A stretch of DNA of 64,000 bases from Candidatus Pelagibacter sp. RS40 (GTDB lineage: Bacteria > Pseudomonadota > Alphaproteobacteria > Pelagibacterales > Pelagibacteraceae): positions 124,001 to 188,000 of the forward strand of contig NZ_CP020778.1 of NCBI RefSeq assembly GCF_002101295.1, given 5' to 3'. Numbering within the stretch: the first letter of the stretch is position 1; each line of letters opens with the position of its first letter. Under the pieces are notes generated by a model, which was not told where the DNA came from, ran no database searches, and saw only the letters and a program-made list of their open reading frames with translations. The position numbers and the translations under genes were made by a program. Below, piece by piece: positions 33,282-41,422 of the stretch.

Positions 33282-33980
33282 ATGATTGGTATTCTTGGAG
33301 GAATGGGAACGCAGGCAGGTTTAGATTTTTGCAGCAAGCTTGCAAAATTATATAGAGGAAAACTGGATCAACAGTACCCTATGTTTATACTCTATAATAA
33401 GTCCAATACTCCAAAAAGACCTGAGAACTTGAAAAAATATTACAATGTACTCAATGAGTTGATTAAGGGTTGTAAACTGCTATCCAAAAATAAATGTAAA
33501 TTTATTGTTATGCCTTGTAACACTGCACATTATTGGCATCAAGATATTCAAAAAAAAATTAAAATTCCCTTATTAAGTATGCCAAAGGAAGTTTTTAATT
33601 ATACAAAAAAAACTTGTAAAAAAAATACGAAAATTGGAATTCTTTGTACTGAAGCAACATTGAAAACAAAAGTTTACCATCAATATTTTGATAAAAAATA
33701 TGATTTTATAAGTCCAACTAAAAATTTACAAACAAGCTCTGTAAACAAATCTATTAAATATGTAAAAATGGGAAAAGTGAAAGAGGCGGAGAAAGCATTA
33801 AGACCAGCTGTTAATCAACTAATAAAAAAAAAATGTAAAAAAATTATATTAGGTTGTACAGAACTTCCCATAGCATTATTTGCATATAAATCTTTTAAGA
33901 AAGCAAAAGATTCTAAGTTGTTTATTGATCCAAATCTTTTATTGGCCCAAGTATGTATGAGAAAATACAAAAATAACTAA
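33282..33980 (+). CDS. Aspartate/glutamate racemase family protein
   Basis: A 232-residue PLP-independent racemase. The two catalytic cysteines are Cys79 in VMPCNTAHYW and Cys192 in ILGCTELPIAL. The N-terminus MIGILGGMGTQAG is typical of aspartate racemase-type members rather than MurI. It interconverts L- and D-forms of aspartate or a related amino acid. It converges with the methyltransferase gene (4-base overlap of the ends). Confidence 0.85.
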   Translation: MIGILGGMGTQAGLDFCSKLAKLYRGKLDQQYPMFILYNKSNTPKRPENLKKYYNVLNELIKGCKLLSKNKCKFIVMPCNTAHYWHQDIQKKIKIPLLSMPKEVFNYTKKTCKKNTKIGILCTEATLKTKVYHQYFDKKYDFISPTKNLQTSSVNKSIKYVKMGKVKEAEKALRPAVNQLIKKKCKKIILGCTELPIALFAYKSFKKAKDSKLFIDPNLLLAQVCMRKYKNN

Positions 33981-34630
33981 ATTTTTTTATTACAAACTAA
34001 ATATAACTTTCTAGGAAACTTTCCCTCATCAAATTTTTCAATAAACAAATTTTCAAAACCATCTAAAAGACTATTTATTTTATCCTTAGAAAAAAAATGT
34101 ATAATAAATCCATCTATTTCGTATAAATCTTCTCCTCTATGAGCACCTTTTTTAAAATCCCCATCTTCAGTGTTTCTAACGGTATAAATATTTAAACCTC
34201 CAGGTTTAAGTATTCTTTTTACTTCATTGTTTAAATTTATTAACTCTAAATTCGTTAATGCCATACAATATAGCATGTGAGAATAACAAGCTTCTATTGA
34301 ATTGTCTTTAAATGGTAATTTTTTTCTTACATCGAACTTCAATGTACGAATTGAAGAATTCAAATTTTGGTCGTTAATTTTTTTATCAATAATTGATATG
34401 CCTTTTTTACTATAATCAAGTGCAGTAACATTAATTGAATTTTTACCAAAAAATATTGTGTCTCTTCCTAATCCTGCTCCGAGTTCAACGATATTTGATA
34501 AATTGTTTTCTTTTAAAACGGAAAGAGTTTTTTCTGCTGAGTAACTGTGATCTAAACCAAACATCTCAGGCTTATTTGAGAAATTAGTCTCCCAATGCTG
34601 AGATTGTTGGTTTAATATATTCTTATCCAA
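33977..34630 (-). CDS. Class I SAM-dependent methyltransferase
   Basis: A 217-residue Rossmann methyltransferase. Motif I is VELGAGLGRDTIFFG (about 48-62), an acidic strand end follows in VTALDYSKKG, and motif post-I/II in DNSIEACYSHMLYCMAL with the late RILKPGGLNIYTVRN. The fold resembles TehB/UbiE-like methyltransferases; substrate unknown. It starts 1 base after the peroxiredoxin stop and is probably cotranscribed with it. Confidence 0.85.
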   Translation of the reverse strand: MDKNILNQQSQHWETNFSNKPEMFGLDHSYSAEKTLSVLKENNLSNIVELGAGLGRDTIFFGKNSINVTALDYSKKGISIIDKKINDQNLNSSIRTLKFDVRKKLPFKDNSIEACYSHMLYCMALTNLELINLNNEVKRILKPGGLNIYTVRNTEDGDFKKGAHRGEDLYEIDGFIIHFFSKDKINSLLDGFENLFIEKFDEGKFPRKLYLVCNKKI

Positions 34631-34631
34631 A

Positions 34632-35291
34632 TTATTTAGAAGGATCTGGAACCTTTCTTAAATATGGTTTTACCGTCTCCCATCCATTTGGATATATTTT
34701 TTTCGCTTCCTCATCTTTAACAGCTGGTAAAATAACTACATCTTCACCTTTTTTCCAATTAGCAGGAGTAGCTACTTTATGTTTTGCTGTTAATTGCATT
34801 GAATCTATTGCTCTCAATATTTCCAAAAAGTTTCTTCCTGTTGCCATCGGGTAAGTAAGATATAAACCAATTCTTTTATCAGGTCTTATTACAAAAATAG
34901 TTCTAACTGTCTCGTTATCAACAGCAGTTCTGCCCATTGATGTTGTTCCTGCATCACCTTCCAACATATTAAATAATTTAGCAACTTTAAGATCCTCGTC
35001 AGCAATTATTGGATAGTTTGGTTTTGAACCTGACACATCTTTTATGTCTTCTAACCACTTGTTATGGTCATCAACTCCGTCTACACTAAGACCTATTACT
35101 TTCACGTTTCTTTTGTCGAACTCATCTTTCATTAAACCTAGAGCTCCAAGTTCTGTAGTACATACTGGCGTAAAATCTTTTGGATGTGAAAATAATACAC
35201 CCCAGCTGTCACCTAACCATTCGTGAAAAGAGATGTCTCCCTCTGTAGTTTTAGCCTGAAAATCAGGACACATACTGTTTATTTTTAACAT
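34632..35291 (-). CDS. 1-Cys peroxiredoxin (Prx6 type)
   Basis: A 219-residue peroxiredoxin of the Prx6/AhpC-TSA group. The peroxidatic Cys44 is in KDFTPVCTTELGAL, and the longer C-terminal domain with TANWKKGEDVVILP marks the 1-Cys type. It reduces peroxides in the cytoplasm. It leads the transcript with the methyltransferase and is divergent from cysE, with an AT-rich 110-base promoter region between them. Confidence 0.92.
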   Translation of the reverse strand: MLKINSMCPDFQAKTTEGDISFHEWLGDSWGVLFSHPKDFTPVCTTELGALGLMKDEFDKRNVKVIGLSVDGVDDHNKWLEDIKDVSGSKPNYPIIADEDLKVAKLFNMLEGDAGTTSMGRTAVDNETVRTIFVIRPDKRIGLYLTYPMATGRNFLEILRAIDSMQLTAKHKVATPANWKKGEDVVILPAVKDEEAKKIYPNGWETVKPYLRKVPDPSK

Positions 35292-35402
35292 TGTTTCTCT
35301 CCTTATTATAAAATTATTATATGTAAAATTGTTTTATGAAGCAAACTTTTAAGAGATTGATCAACTTTAAATTCAATTTTTAATAACTATATAGAAATAC
35401 TT

Positions 35403-35984
35403 ATGAGTGAGTTTTTACAATCAATTATTGATCGAGATCCAGCTGCGAAATCCAAATTAAGTTTAATATTGACTTATCCAGGTGTTAAAGCAGTATTTTT
35501 TCATAGATTGGCTCATTTTTTTTCAGTAGCTAAATTTGATTTAATTGCGAGAATTATTTCCCAGTTTTCAAGATTCCTAACCGGTATTGAAATTCATCCT
35601 GGTGCAAAAATTGGTAAAAATTTATTTATAGATCATGGGATGGGAGTTGTAATAGGTGAAACATCTGAAATTGGTGATAATGTCACAATATATCATATGG
35701 TAACTTTAGGAGGTATATCTCCAAGTATTAATTCTAATAATCAAAGAAATATAAAAAGGCATCCTACCTTAATGGATAATGTAGTTGTTGGATCTGGCGC
35801 ACAAATATTAGGTCCTGTAGTAGTTGGAAAAAATTCAAAAATTGGAGCAAATGCTGTTGTAACAAAAAATGTTGAGGAGAATGCTGTGATGATAGGAATA
35901 CCAGCAAAGAATGTTGGAACTGCTACAGCGGAATTTAAACCTTATGCTGTAGAAAATGACAATTCAGAAAATAACAATGGTTAA
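35403..35984 (+). CDS. cysE: Serine O-acetyltransferase
   Basis: A 193-residue SAT that makes O-acetylserine. The left-handed beta-helix repeats are clear ([51 protein letters not shown]). It is the short EpsC-like form with a reduced N-terminal helical domain. Its stop codon overlaps the cysK start, giving a tight two-gene cysteine module. Confidence 0.92.
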   Translation: MSEFLQSIIDRDPAAKSKLSLILTYPGVKAVFFHRLAHFFSVAKFDLIARIISQFSRFLTGIEIHPGAKIGKNLFIDHGMGVVIGETSEIGDNVTIYHMVTLGGISPSINSNNQRNIKRHPTLMDNVVVGSGAQILGPVVVGKNSKIGANAVVTKNVEENAVMIGIPAKNVGTATAEFKPYAVENDNSENNNG

Positions 35985-36978
35985 TATCAAAGATAATTTT
36001 TTACAGTCAATTGGTAATACCCCCTTAATAAAATTAAAAGCAGCCTCAGAGATAACTGGATGTAATATTTATGGAAAAGCTGAATATTTAAACCCAGGAG
36101 GATCTGTAAAAGACAGAGCGGCTTTGGCACTTATAAAAGATGCTGAAGAAAAAAAATTAATTTCAAAAGGTGGAATGATTGTTGAAGGAACAGCAGGTAA
36201 TACTGGTATAGGTTTATGTCTTCTAGGAAATTCTTTAGGTTATAAAACAACAATTGTAATGAACGATAATCAAACACAAGAAAAAAAAGATACTTTAATT
36301 AACATCGGTGCAGATTTAAGGTTAGTACCACCAAAACCTTATAGTGATGATGGCAATTATGTAAAAGTTGCAGGTAGACTTGCAGAAGAATTAAAAAATT
36401 CAAATAATTACGGAGTAGTCTGGGCAAACCAATTTGACAATACTGCAAATGCTAAGGGTCATTATGAAACAACTGGACCTGAAATATGGGATCAAACAGA
36501 AGGAAAGGTAGATGGATTTGTATGTGCATCAGGTACGGGTGGAACGATTGGAGGTATAAGTAGTTTTTTGAAAGAAAAAAACAAAGATGTTAAAATTTAC
36601 TTGTCAGATCCAGCAGGTTCTGCCTTATACAATTTCATTGAAAATGGTGAATTAAAATCTGAAGGTGGTTCAATAACTGAAGGTATTGGCTCCAGTAGAG
36701 TAACAGCAAATTTTGCTGAAGCAAAAATAGATGGAGCATTTTCAATTGATGACCACGAGTCTTTGCCTTTGCTTTACAATTTAATTAAAGAAGAGGGATT
36801 AAGCTTAGGCACTAGTTGTGGTGTAAATATTGCTGGAGCAATTAGACTTGGTAAATTAATTGGTCCAGGAAAAACTATTGTAACAATTCTCTGCGACAAA
36901 TCAGATAAATACAACTCAAAGATGTTTAATAAAAAATTTTTACAAGAAAAAGGTCTCCCTACTCCCAGTTGGATCTAA
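35977..36978 (+). CDS. cysK: Cysteine synthase (O-acetylserine sulfhydrylase)
   Basis: A 333-residue PLP enzyme that makes cysteine from O-acetylserine and sulfide. [12 protein letters not shown] carries the PLP lysine (Lys45 of this start), [11 protein letters not shown] the substrate loop and [12 protein letters not shown] the phosphate loop. The ATG at 35977 gives the usual N-terminus [20 protein letters not shown]; an in-frame ATG at 35956 is also possible. It overlaps cysE by 8 bases. SAR11 is known to depend on reduced sulfur, so sulfide would come from organosulfur compounds. Confidence 0.92.
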   Translation: MVNIKDNFLQSIGNTPLIKLKAASEITGCNIYGKAEYLNPGGSVKDRAALALIKDAEEKKLISKGGMIVEGTAGNTGIGLCLLGNSLGYKTTIVMNDNQTQEKKDTLINIGADLRLVPPKPYSDDGNYVKVAGRLAEELKNSNNYGVVWANQFDNTANAKGHYETTGPEIWDQTEGKVDGFVCASGTGGTIGGISSFLKEKNKDVKIYLSDPAGSALYNFIENGELKSEGGSITEGIGSSRVTANFAEAKIDGAFSIDDHESLPLLYNLIKEEGLSLGTSCGVNIAGAIRLGKLIGPGKTIVTILCDKSDKYNSKMFNKKFLQEKGLPTPSWI

Positions 36979-37059
36979 AAACCACATATCTGAATTGTTG
37001 TAAAACTATTACCTTAAAGGTCTAAATTTAAATAACATCTACCTTAAAAGGAAAAAAAT

Positions 37060-37536
37060 ATGAAAAAATTATTAATCTTATGTGTGTTTACATTATTTAA
37101 TACATACTCATTTGCAGAGACAGGAAAGTTTAATGCTAGCGGTATGGGTTCATGGGAAGTAAATGTTATGGATGCTGGTAATGGCAATATGAGTATAACA
37201 TATGACGGTAACGCTGGACTTTCTGACAAAGAAGATGGAAGTATATTTGATAAATCTACTATGCATTGCATTGGAGGACTTACTTTGACTTCAGGTAAGT
37301 TTGATGATGAAACTGGAATGTGCACATTTTATCTGAGTGATGGGGAAAAAGTGTTCATAAATTATAAAGGCAAAGGAACTGGAGGAGTTGGAGGTTCTGG
37401 AAATTTCATTATTATTGGTGGAACTGGAAAATATGCAAATATTTCAGGTACTGGATTTTCAAGTAGACAAAATCTTAAAGGCAAAGCTGGAATGGCTCAC
37501 TCAATGAATCAGATGAGTGGTGAATACACTTTTTAA
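37060..37536 (+). CDS. Secreted beta-rich protein of unknown function
   Basis: A 158-residue protein with a clear signal peptide (MKKLLILCVFTLFNTYSFAE). The mature part is rich in Gly, Ser, Thr and Asp, has two cysteines (in STMHCIGGL and TGMCTFYL) that could form a disulfide, and ends GGTGKYANISGTGFSSRQNL, a turn-rich pattern similar to small lipocalin/allene-oxide-cyclase-like barrels. It opens a run of nine close plus-strand genes. I recognise no family with confidence. Confidence 0.7.
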   Translation: MKKLLILCVFTLFNTYSFAETGKFNASGMGSWEVNVMDAGNGNMSITYDGNAGLSDKEDGSIFDKSTMHCIGGLTLTSGKFDDETGMCTFYLSDGEKVFINYKGKGTGGVGGSGNFIIIGGTGKYANISGTGFSSRQNLKGKAGMAHSMNQMSGEYTF

Positions 37537-37565
37537 TTTTAAATTAACAATGAAAGGATAATAAA

Positions 37566-37949
37566 ATGGACGCAAAAGAAAGGACAAAAATGGGTTATGA
37601 TCTTTTTAATAAAGGTGACATGGAAACTTTTTTTAAGGAAATGGTTGATGAAAACACAACTTGGACATTTCCAGGAAAAGAAGGTGTACACCCTTTATCA
37701 GGAGTTCACAAAGGACCTCAAGCGATGATGGCTGCAATGGGTAAAATACCTGCACTCTGGTCTAATTTTCATCTAACTCCTATTGATATGATAGGTGAAG
37801 GTAACAAAGTATTTGTTAGAGCTAAGGCAACCGCAGATGGCATGGATACTATGTTTGGTCATTATTTTGAAATTGGTGAAAATGGAAAAATGCTAACTAT
37901 GATGACGTTTGATGATACGCTTTCAATGTTTAATGCAATGAAAAAATAG
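37566..37949 (+). CDS. NTF2-like (SnoaL-type) protein
   Basis: A 127-residue single NTF2-fold domain: KMGYDLFNKGDMETFFKEMV followed by DENTTWTFPGKEGVHPLSGVHKG (conical-fold core), then IDMIGEGNKVFVRAKATA and FDDTLSMFNAM. SnoaL-like proteins are small-ligand isomerases, hydrolases or binding proteins. A related protein is at 38958, in the same operon. It is preceded by a good ribosome site (AAAGGAT). Confidence 0.75.
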   Translation: MDAKERTKMGYDLFNKGDMETFFKEMVDENTTWTFPGKEGVHPLSGVHKGPQAMMAAMGKIPALWSNFHLTPIDMIGEGNKVFVRAKATADGMDTMFGHYFEIGENGKMLTMMTFDDTLSMFNAMKK

Positions 37950-37970
37950 AAAATTTAACAAAGGGAAAAA

Positions 37971-38261
37971 ATGGAAAAAGAAATGTTAGTACATTTAAAA
38001 ATTAAAGAAGGTAAATTAGAAACTTTCATGGGATGGATGCAATCAGATGAAGGTATGGGAGTTAGAAAAAGTGTTGCTTATCCAGAAAAAACTGTTGGAG
38101 CTATGATACCAGATAAAAGTGGAATGCTATTTAAAGTTTCTGTTCATAATGAAGTTGGAATGAAAGATTTTGTAACTGGAAAAAATCCTACAGCTAAAGC
38201 TATATATGCAGAATGTGTAGAGAATGCTCAGTTATATGAGTTATCTAAAGTAAATCTTTAA
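37971..38261 (+). CDS. Small alpha+beta protein, unknown
   Basis: A 96-residue protein. The layout, LVHLKIKEGKLETFMGWMQS, then MLFKVSVHNEVGMKDFV and a C-terminal helix, resembles a dimeric ferredoxin-like (ABM/DUF1330-type) barrel. I cannot assign a family. It lies 21 bases after the NTF2-like gene with a strong AAAGGGA ribosome site. Confidence 0.65.
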   Translation: MEKEMLVHLKIKEGKLETFMGWMQSDEGMGVRKSVAYPEKTVGAMIPDKSGMLFKVSVHNEVGMKDFVTGKNPTAKAIYAECVENAQLYELSKVNL

Positions 38262-38269
38262 GTGTAATT

Positions 38270-38656
38270 ATGAAATCAATTAAAAAATACATTTTTATAT
38301 TTTTTAGTTTTACAGTAGTCAACAATACTTATGCTGAAGTTTTAAGTAAGAAAGATACTGAGAAAGCCTTAGATTGTGTTGGAATATATATGGCTAACTA
38401 TTTTTTACCATCGGGAGAAACTTTTGAATATAGCATGAAAGAAAAATCAATTTCATCAGTTAAAGTTTGGAAAACATATGCAATGGAAACTGGAATTACT
38501 GAAGCAGATTGGGATGAAAGAGTTAACAAAGCTGTAGATAAACATTATGGTTCAAAGTACAGCAAAGAATTAACCGACGATTGCCATGCTTTTTTGGAAA
38601 AAACCATACCAAATGGCAAAGAACGTGTTGAGAAGGTTGTTCAAACTTTATATTAA
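38270..38656 (+). CDS. Small secreted protein, unknown
   Basis: A 128-residue protein with a signal peptide (cleavage near NNTYAEV) and two cysteines in the mature part (ALDCVGIYM, TDDCHAFLEK), likely a disulfide-linked helical bundle. The size and cysteine spacing are like many small periplasmic proteins of marine alphaproteobacteria. No domain recognised. It is in the nine-gene operon, 8 bases after the previous gene. Confidence 0.6.
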   Translation: MKSIKKYIFIFFSFTVVNNTYAEVLSKKDTEKALDCVGIYMANYFLPSGETFEYSMKEKSISSVKVWKTYAMETGITEADWDERVNKAVDKHYGSKYSKELTDDCHAFLEKTIPNGKERVEKVVQTLY

Positions 38657-38667
38657 AATTTCAGATA

Positions 38668-38955
38668 ATGAGTGGTTACGTAATTTTTAATATTAAAATT
38701 ACAAACCCAGAAAATTATAAAGAATATATTGAAAAAGTAAAACCAGTCGCAGAGAAATTTGGAGCAGAATATATTGTAAGAGGTGGAGAATTTGAACTAA
38801 TAGAGGGTAATTGGGAACACCCAAGAACTATTGTGATAAAGTTTCCTAGTTATGAGAAAGCTCAGGAATGGTATAACTCAGAGGAATACAAACCAATAAA
38901 GAAAATCCGTTTAGATAATGCAATATCAAATGGAATAATAATAAAAGGAGAATAA
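38668..38955 (+). CDS. DUF1330 protein
   Basis: A 95-residue DUF1330 domain: SGYVIFNIKITNPENYKEYI, the VKPVAEKFGAEYIVRGGE middle and WEHPRTIVIKFPSYEKAQEW-YNSEEYKPIKKIR end match the family well. It is a ferredoxin-like dimeric barrel of unknown enzymology. It ends 2 bases before the next NTF2-like gene. Confidence 0.85.
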   Translation: MSGYVIFNIKITNPENYKEYIEKVKPVAEKFGAEYIVRGGEFELIEGNWEHPRTIVIKFPSYEKAQEWYNSEEYKPIKKIRLDNAISNGIIIKGE

Positions 38956-38957
38956 AA

Positions 38958-39278
38958 ATGTCAATTCTAGCTAAATATAATAAAGCCATGGAGAGTAAAG
39001 ATGAGGCAGCATTAAGAGATATAATTCATGACGATTATACTTTTACGATGCATAAATCAGGAACTGTTTTAAAAAAAGACGATGTAGTAAAATGGGCAAT
39101 GAGTGGAGATATCAATAGAGATAAAGTTAGAGTTATTTATGAAAATGATGAAATTGGTGTTGAACACGCATTTGTTACATTTAATGATGGAAATAAAGAA
39201 GCAGTAATGGCTGTTTTTAAATTTAAGGATGGCAAAGTGTTTGCACTTGAAACTGGTGCAACCCCGATGAATAAATAA
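38958..39278 (+). CDS. NTF2-like (DUF4440/SnoaL) protein
   Basis: A 106-residue NTF2-fold protein: an N-terminal helix KYNKAMESKDEAALRDIIHD followed by DYTFTMHKSGTVLKKDDVVKWA and the closing strands NDGNKEAVMAVFKFKDGKVF. Preceded by AAAGGAG. The second such protein in the operon; the pair at 37566 and 38958 could form a heterodimer or act in successive steps, but this is not shown. Confidence 0.75.
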   Translation: MSILAKYNKAMESKDEAALRDIIHDDYTFTMHKSGTVLKKDDVVKWAMSGDINRDKVRVIYENDEIGVEHAFVTFNDGNKEAVMAVFKFKDGKVFALETGATPMNK

Positions 39279-39304
39279 AATATTTTAAATTTAAAATTTA
39301 AATT

Positions 39305-39526
39305 TTGTTTTCAAAAAAATACTCAAACCTATTATTTATAGTTTTAATGGGATGTGGGATGAGTTTCATGATGACTCTCCTAATAACCTATATTAATACT
39401 GGCTTTGATAAAGATTATTTTAAAAGATTTATAACTGCATGGTCTGTGAGTTTTCCAGTTGCAATGATAGCAACCTCAATTGTTGCTCCTATAGTTAAAA
39501 AAATTGTAGATAAAATCACTAAATAA
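39305..39526 (+). CDS. DUF2798 membrane protein (TTG start)
   Basis: A 73-residue two-span membrane protein of the DUF2798 family: FIVLMGCGMSFMMTLLITYI, then FITAWSVSFPVAMIATSIVAPIV with the family W-P-P pattern. TTG at 39305 is the only start that includes the whole domain. It lies between an NTF2-like and a DsbA-like gene in the same operon. Confidence 0.75.
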   Translation: MFSKKYSNLLFIVLMGCGMSFMMTLLITYINTGFDKDYFKRFITAWSVSFPVAMIATSIVAPIVKKIVDKITK

Positions 39527-39542
39527 TAGGTTAATATAAGTA

Positions 39543-40139
39543 ATGAATAAAGTTGATTTTTATTTTTCAATTGGAAGCACTTATACTTATCTAACAGTTA
39601 CTAGAATATTAGATATTGAAAAGAAATTTAATGTAAAATTTAATTGGGTTCCATTTAGTGTGAGAGCAATAATGAAGGAAATGAACAATATACCTTTTCC
39701 AAAAGATAAACAGAATAAGGTTGATTATATGTGGAGAGATATAGAGAGAAGAGCTAAAGGTTATGGTTTTTTTGCACAAACTCCTGTGCCTTACCCATTA
39801 AGTGAATTTGATTTAGCAAATAAACTTGCAATATTAGGATTAAAGGAAGGCTGGGGAATTGATTATGTAAGATTGACTTACAAGAGATGGTTCCAAGATG
39901 GAAAAGAACCGGCTACAGAACCAAATATTTCTGAGATATGTCATGAGCTTAGTTTGGATAAAGAAAAAATTGTAAATAATGCAAATTCTCAAGAAATAGA
40001 AAAACAATATTTAGAAAACACTGAAAGTGCAAGATCATATAAAATATTCGGAAGTCCTTCTTTTGTTGTGGGTAACGAAATTTTTTGGGGAGATGATAGA
40101 ATGGAAGATGCAATAAATTGGTCAAAAAATAATGAGTAA
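39543..40139 (+). CDS. 2-hydroxychromene-2-carboxylate isomerase-like (DsbA/GST-kappa fold) protein
   Basis: A 198-residue HCCA isomerase/GST-kappa family protein: VDFYFSIGSTYTYLTVTRIL carries the catalytic Ser of the S-x-T region, VPFSVRAIMKEM follows, and the C-terminal IFGSPSFVVGNEIFWGDDRM has the cis-Pro loop. Members use glutathione in isomerising aromatic breakdown products. No naphthalene-type pathway is present, so the real substrate is unknown. The end overlaps the SMR-like gene by 8 bases. Confidence 0.85.
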   Translation: MNKVDFYFSIGSTYTYLTVTRILDIEKKFNVKFNWVPFSVRAIMKEMNNIPFPKDKQNKVDYMWRDIERRAKGYGFFAQTPVPYPLSEFDLANKLAILGLKEGWGIDYVRLTYKRWFQDGKEPATEPNISEICHELSLDKEKIVNNANSQEIEKQYLENTESARSYKIFGSPSFVVGNEIFWGDDRMEDAINWSKNNE

Positions 40140-40467
40140 TTTAAATGCATATGTATATTTAATTGTAGCTGTAATTTTAGGAACAGCTTCCAATGCTTTT
40201 GCAAAAAGTGCTCAAGGTTTTACTATATTAATTCCAAGTATTTTAACTGCAATTACAATTGTTGGCTGTATGTTTACACTTTCACTTGTAATGAAATCAA
40301 TTTCTGTTGGAGTTACTTATGCATCATTTGCAGGATTGTGTATTATAGCAACAAGTGTAGTAGGAGTTTTAAAATTTAATCAAATTCCAAATTTTACAAC
40401 TATCATTGGTTTATTATTAATAATTACTGGTGTTTTAATTGTAAATCTATTAGGTAACACAGAATAG
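40132..40467 (+). CDS. SMR-like small membrane transporter lacking the key glutamate
   Basis: A 111-residue four-span protein with SMR (EmrE-type) architecture: VYLIVAVILGTASNAFAKSAQGF in span 1, SVGVTYASFAGLCIIATSVVG in span 3 and LLLIITGVLIVNLLG in span 4. In EmrE the span 1 glutamate (Glu14) is essential for proton/substrate exchange; aligning the AKSAQGF end of span 1 places Gly at that site. It may be a lipid or metabolite carrier or a partner subunit rather than a drug pump. Last gene of the operon. Confidence 0.75.
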   Translation: MSNLNAYVYLIVAVILGTASNAFAKSAQGFTILIPSILTAITIVGCMFTLSLVMKSISVGVTYASFAGLCIIATSVVGVLKFNQIPNFTTIIGLLLIITGVLIVNLLGNTE

Positions 40468-41028
40468 TTACCATGAAGAATTGGGTTGATCTAAAAACTC
40501 AATTTCTTCAGCTGTAGATCTTCTTCCTAACAATTTATTTCTGTGAGGATATCTATGAAATCTTTTAATTACCGCTGTATGATCTTTCCAAAATTTTTTA
40601 ATTTCTAAAAAATTTGGATGATTTGTTAGATAATTTGTTAATAACTTGTATGCTCTATCGTGATCGATAATTTCTTCACTATGAATATATGGAAGTAACA
40701 TAAAAAATCTTTGATATTCATCCATTTGATCAAGATATCCATTATAAACAGCATCGTTTACAATCAATCTTGCTTTAAAATCATATTCAAAAGACTTTTT
40801 ATCATTTCGATAAAGGTTTCTCGAAAACTGATCCAATAAAATAATTAAAGCTAAACAAGTTAACGGCTCATCTTGCCAATAATCATATTCATTTGAAGTA
40901 GCTTTATTATGATCTTCTCCAAATTTTTCTCTAATTAACTGATCAAATTTTTCATCTTTTTTAAATCTTTTCTCAACTATTAGGTCATCAAACCAGAAAT
41001 CTAGGATTGCTTGAGCTCTATCATTCAT
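40468..41028 (-). CDS. DUF924 family protein
   Basis: A 186-residue helical DUF924 protein (TPR-like fold): AILDFWFDDLIVEKRFKKDE, CLALIILLDQFSRNLYRND, FFMLLPYIHSEEIIDHDRAY and HRYPHRNKLLGRRSTAEEIE are the conserved blocks. Function unknown, common in Proteobacteria. It starts inside the end of the AhpD-like gene (8-base overlap) and converges with the SMR-like gene with no spacer. Confidence 0.88.
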   Translation of the reverse strand: MNDRAQAILDFWFDDLIVEKRFKKDEKFDQLIREKFGEDHNKATSNEYDYWQDEPLTCLALIILLDQFSRNLYRNDKKSFEYDFKARLIVNDAVYNGYLDQMDEYQRFFMLLPYIHSEEIIDHDRAYKLLTNYLTNHPNFLEIKKFWKDHTAVIKRFHRYPHRNKLLGRRSTAEEIEFLDQPNSSW

Positions 41029-41413
41029 AAATTTCGTCTACTTTAACTTGGTATGACTCAACCAATTTATTTGTTTCATTTGCCATTCCAACTACCGCGT
41101 TAAGTTCAGCAAGCATATCTTTTGATGCTCCTTTTTTAATTGCAGCAGAACTATGAGATTTTATGCAATACTCGCAGCTATTTGTAATTGAAACAGCAAT
41201 ATAAATTAATTCTTTTGTCATCTCATCTAAAGCACCTTTTTTCATTACTTGCTGCAATGAATTCCAAGTTCTCTCTAAAGTTTCTGGCTCATTAGCTAAC
41301 ATTTTCCAAAAATTGTTCACTGACTTTATGTTTCTTTTTTGTTTAATTTCTTCAAATATCTCTTTTACTTTTCCAGTAGCTTCGTTTTCTTCAATCATAT
41401 TAAATATCGCCAT
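41021..41413 (-). CDS. AhpD-like carboxymuconolactone decarboxylase family protein
   Basis: A 130-residue AhpD-fold protein with the redox motif CEYCIKSH (Cys80, Cys83, His87). Members are alkylhydroperoxidase-type disulfide reductases or related decarboxylases; the intact CxxC-x3-H points to thiol redox chemistry. It lies 10 bases after the ABC ATPase gene and overlaps DUF924, so both belong to the importer transcript. Confidence 0.85.
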   Translation of the reverse strand: MAIFNMIEENEATGKVKEIFEEIKQKRNIKSVNNFWKMLANEPETLERTWNSLQQVMKKGALDEMTKELIYIAVSITNSCEYCIKSHSSAAIKKGASKDMLAELNAVVGMANETNKLVESYQVKVDEIYE

Positions 41414-41422
41414 ATCTCCTCC

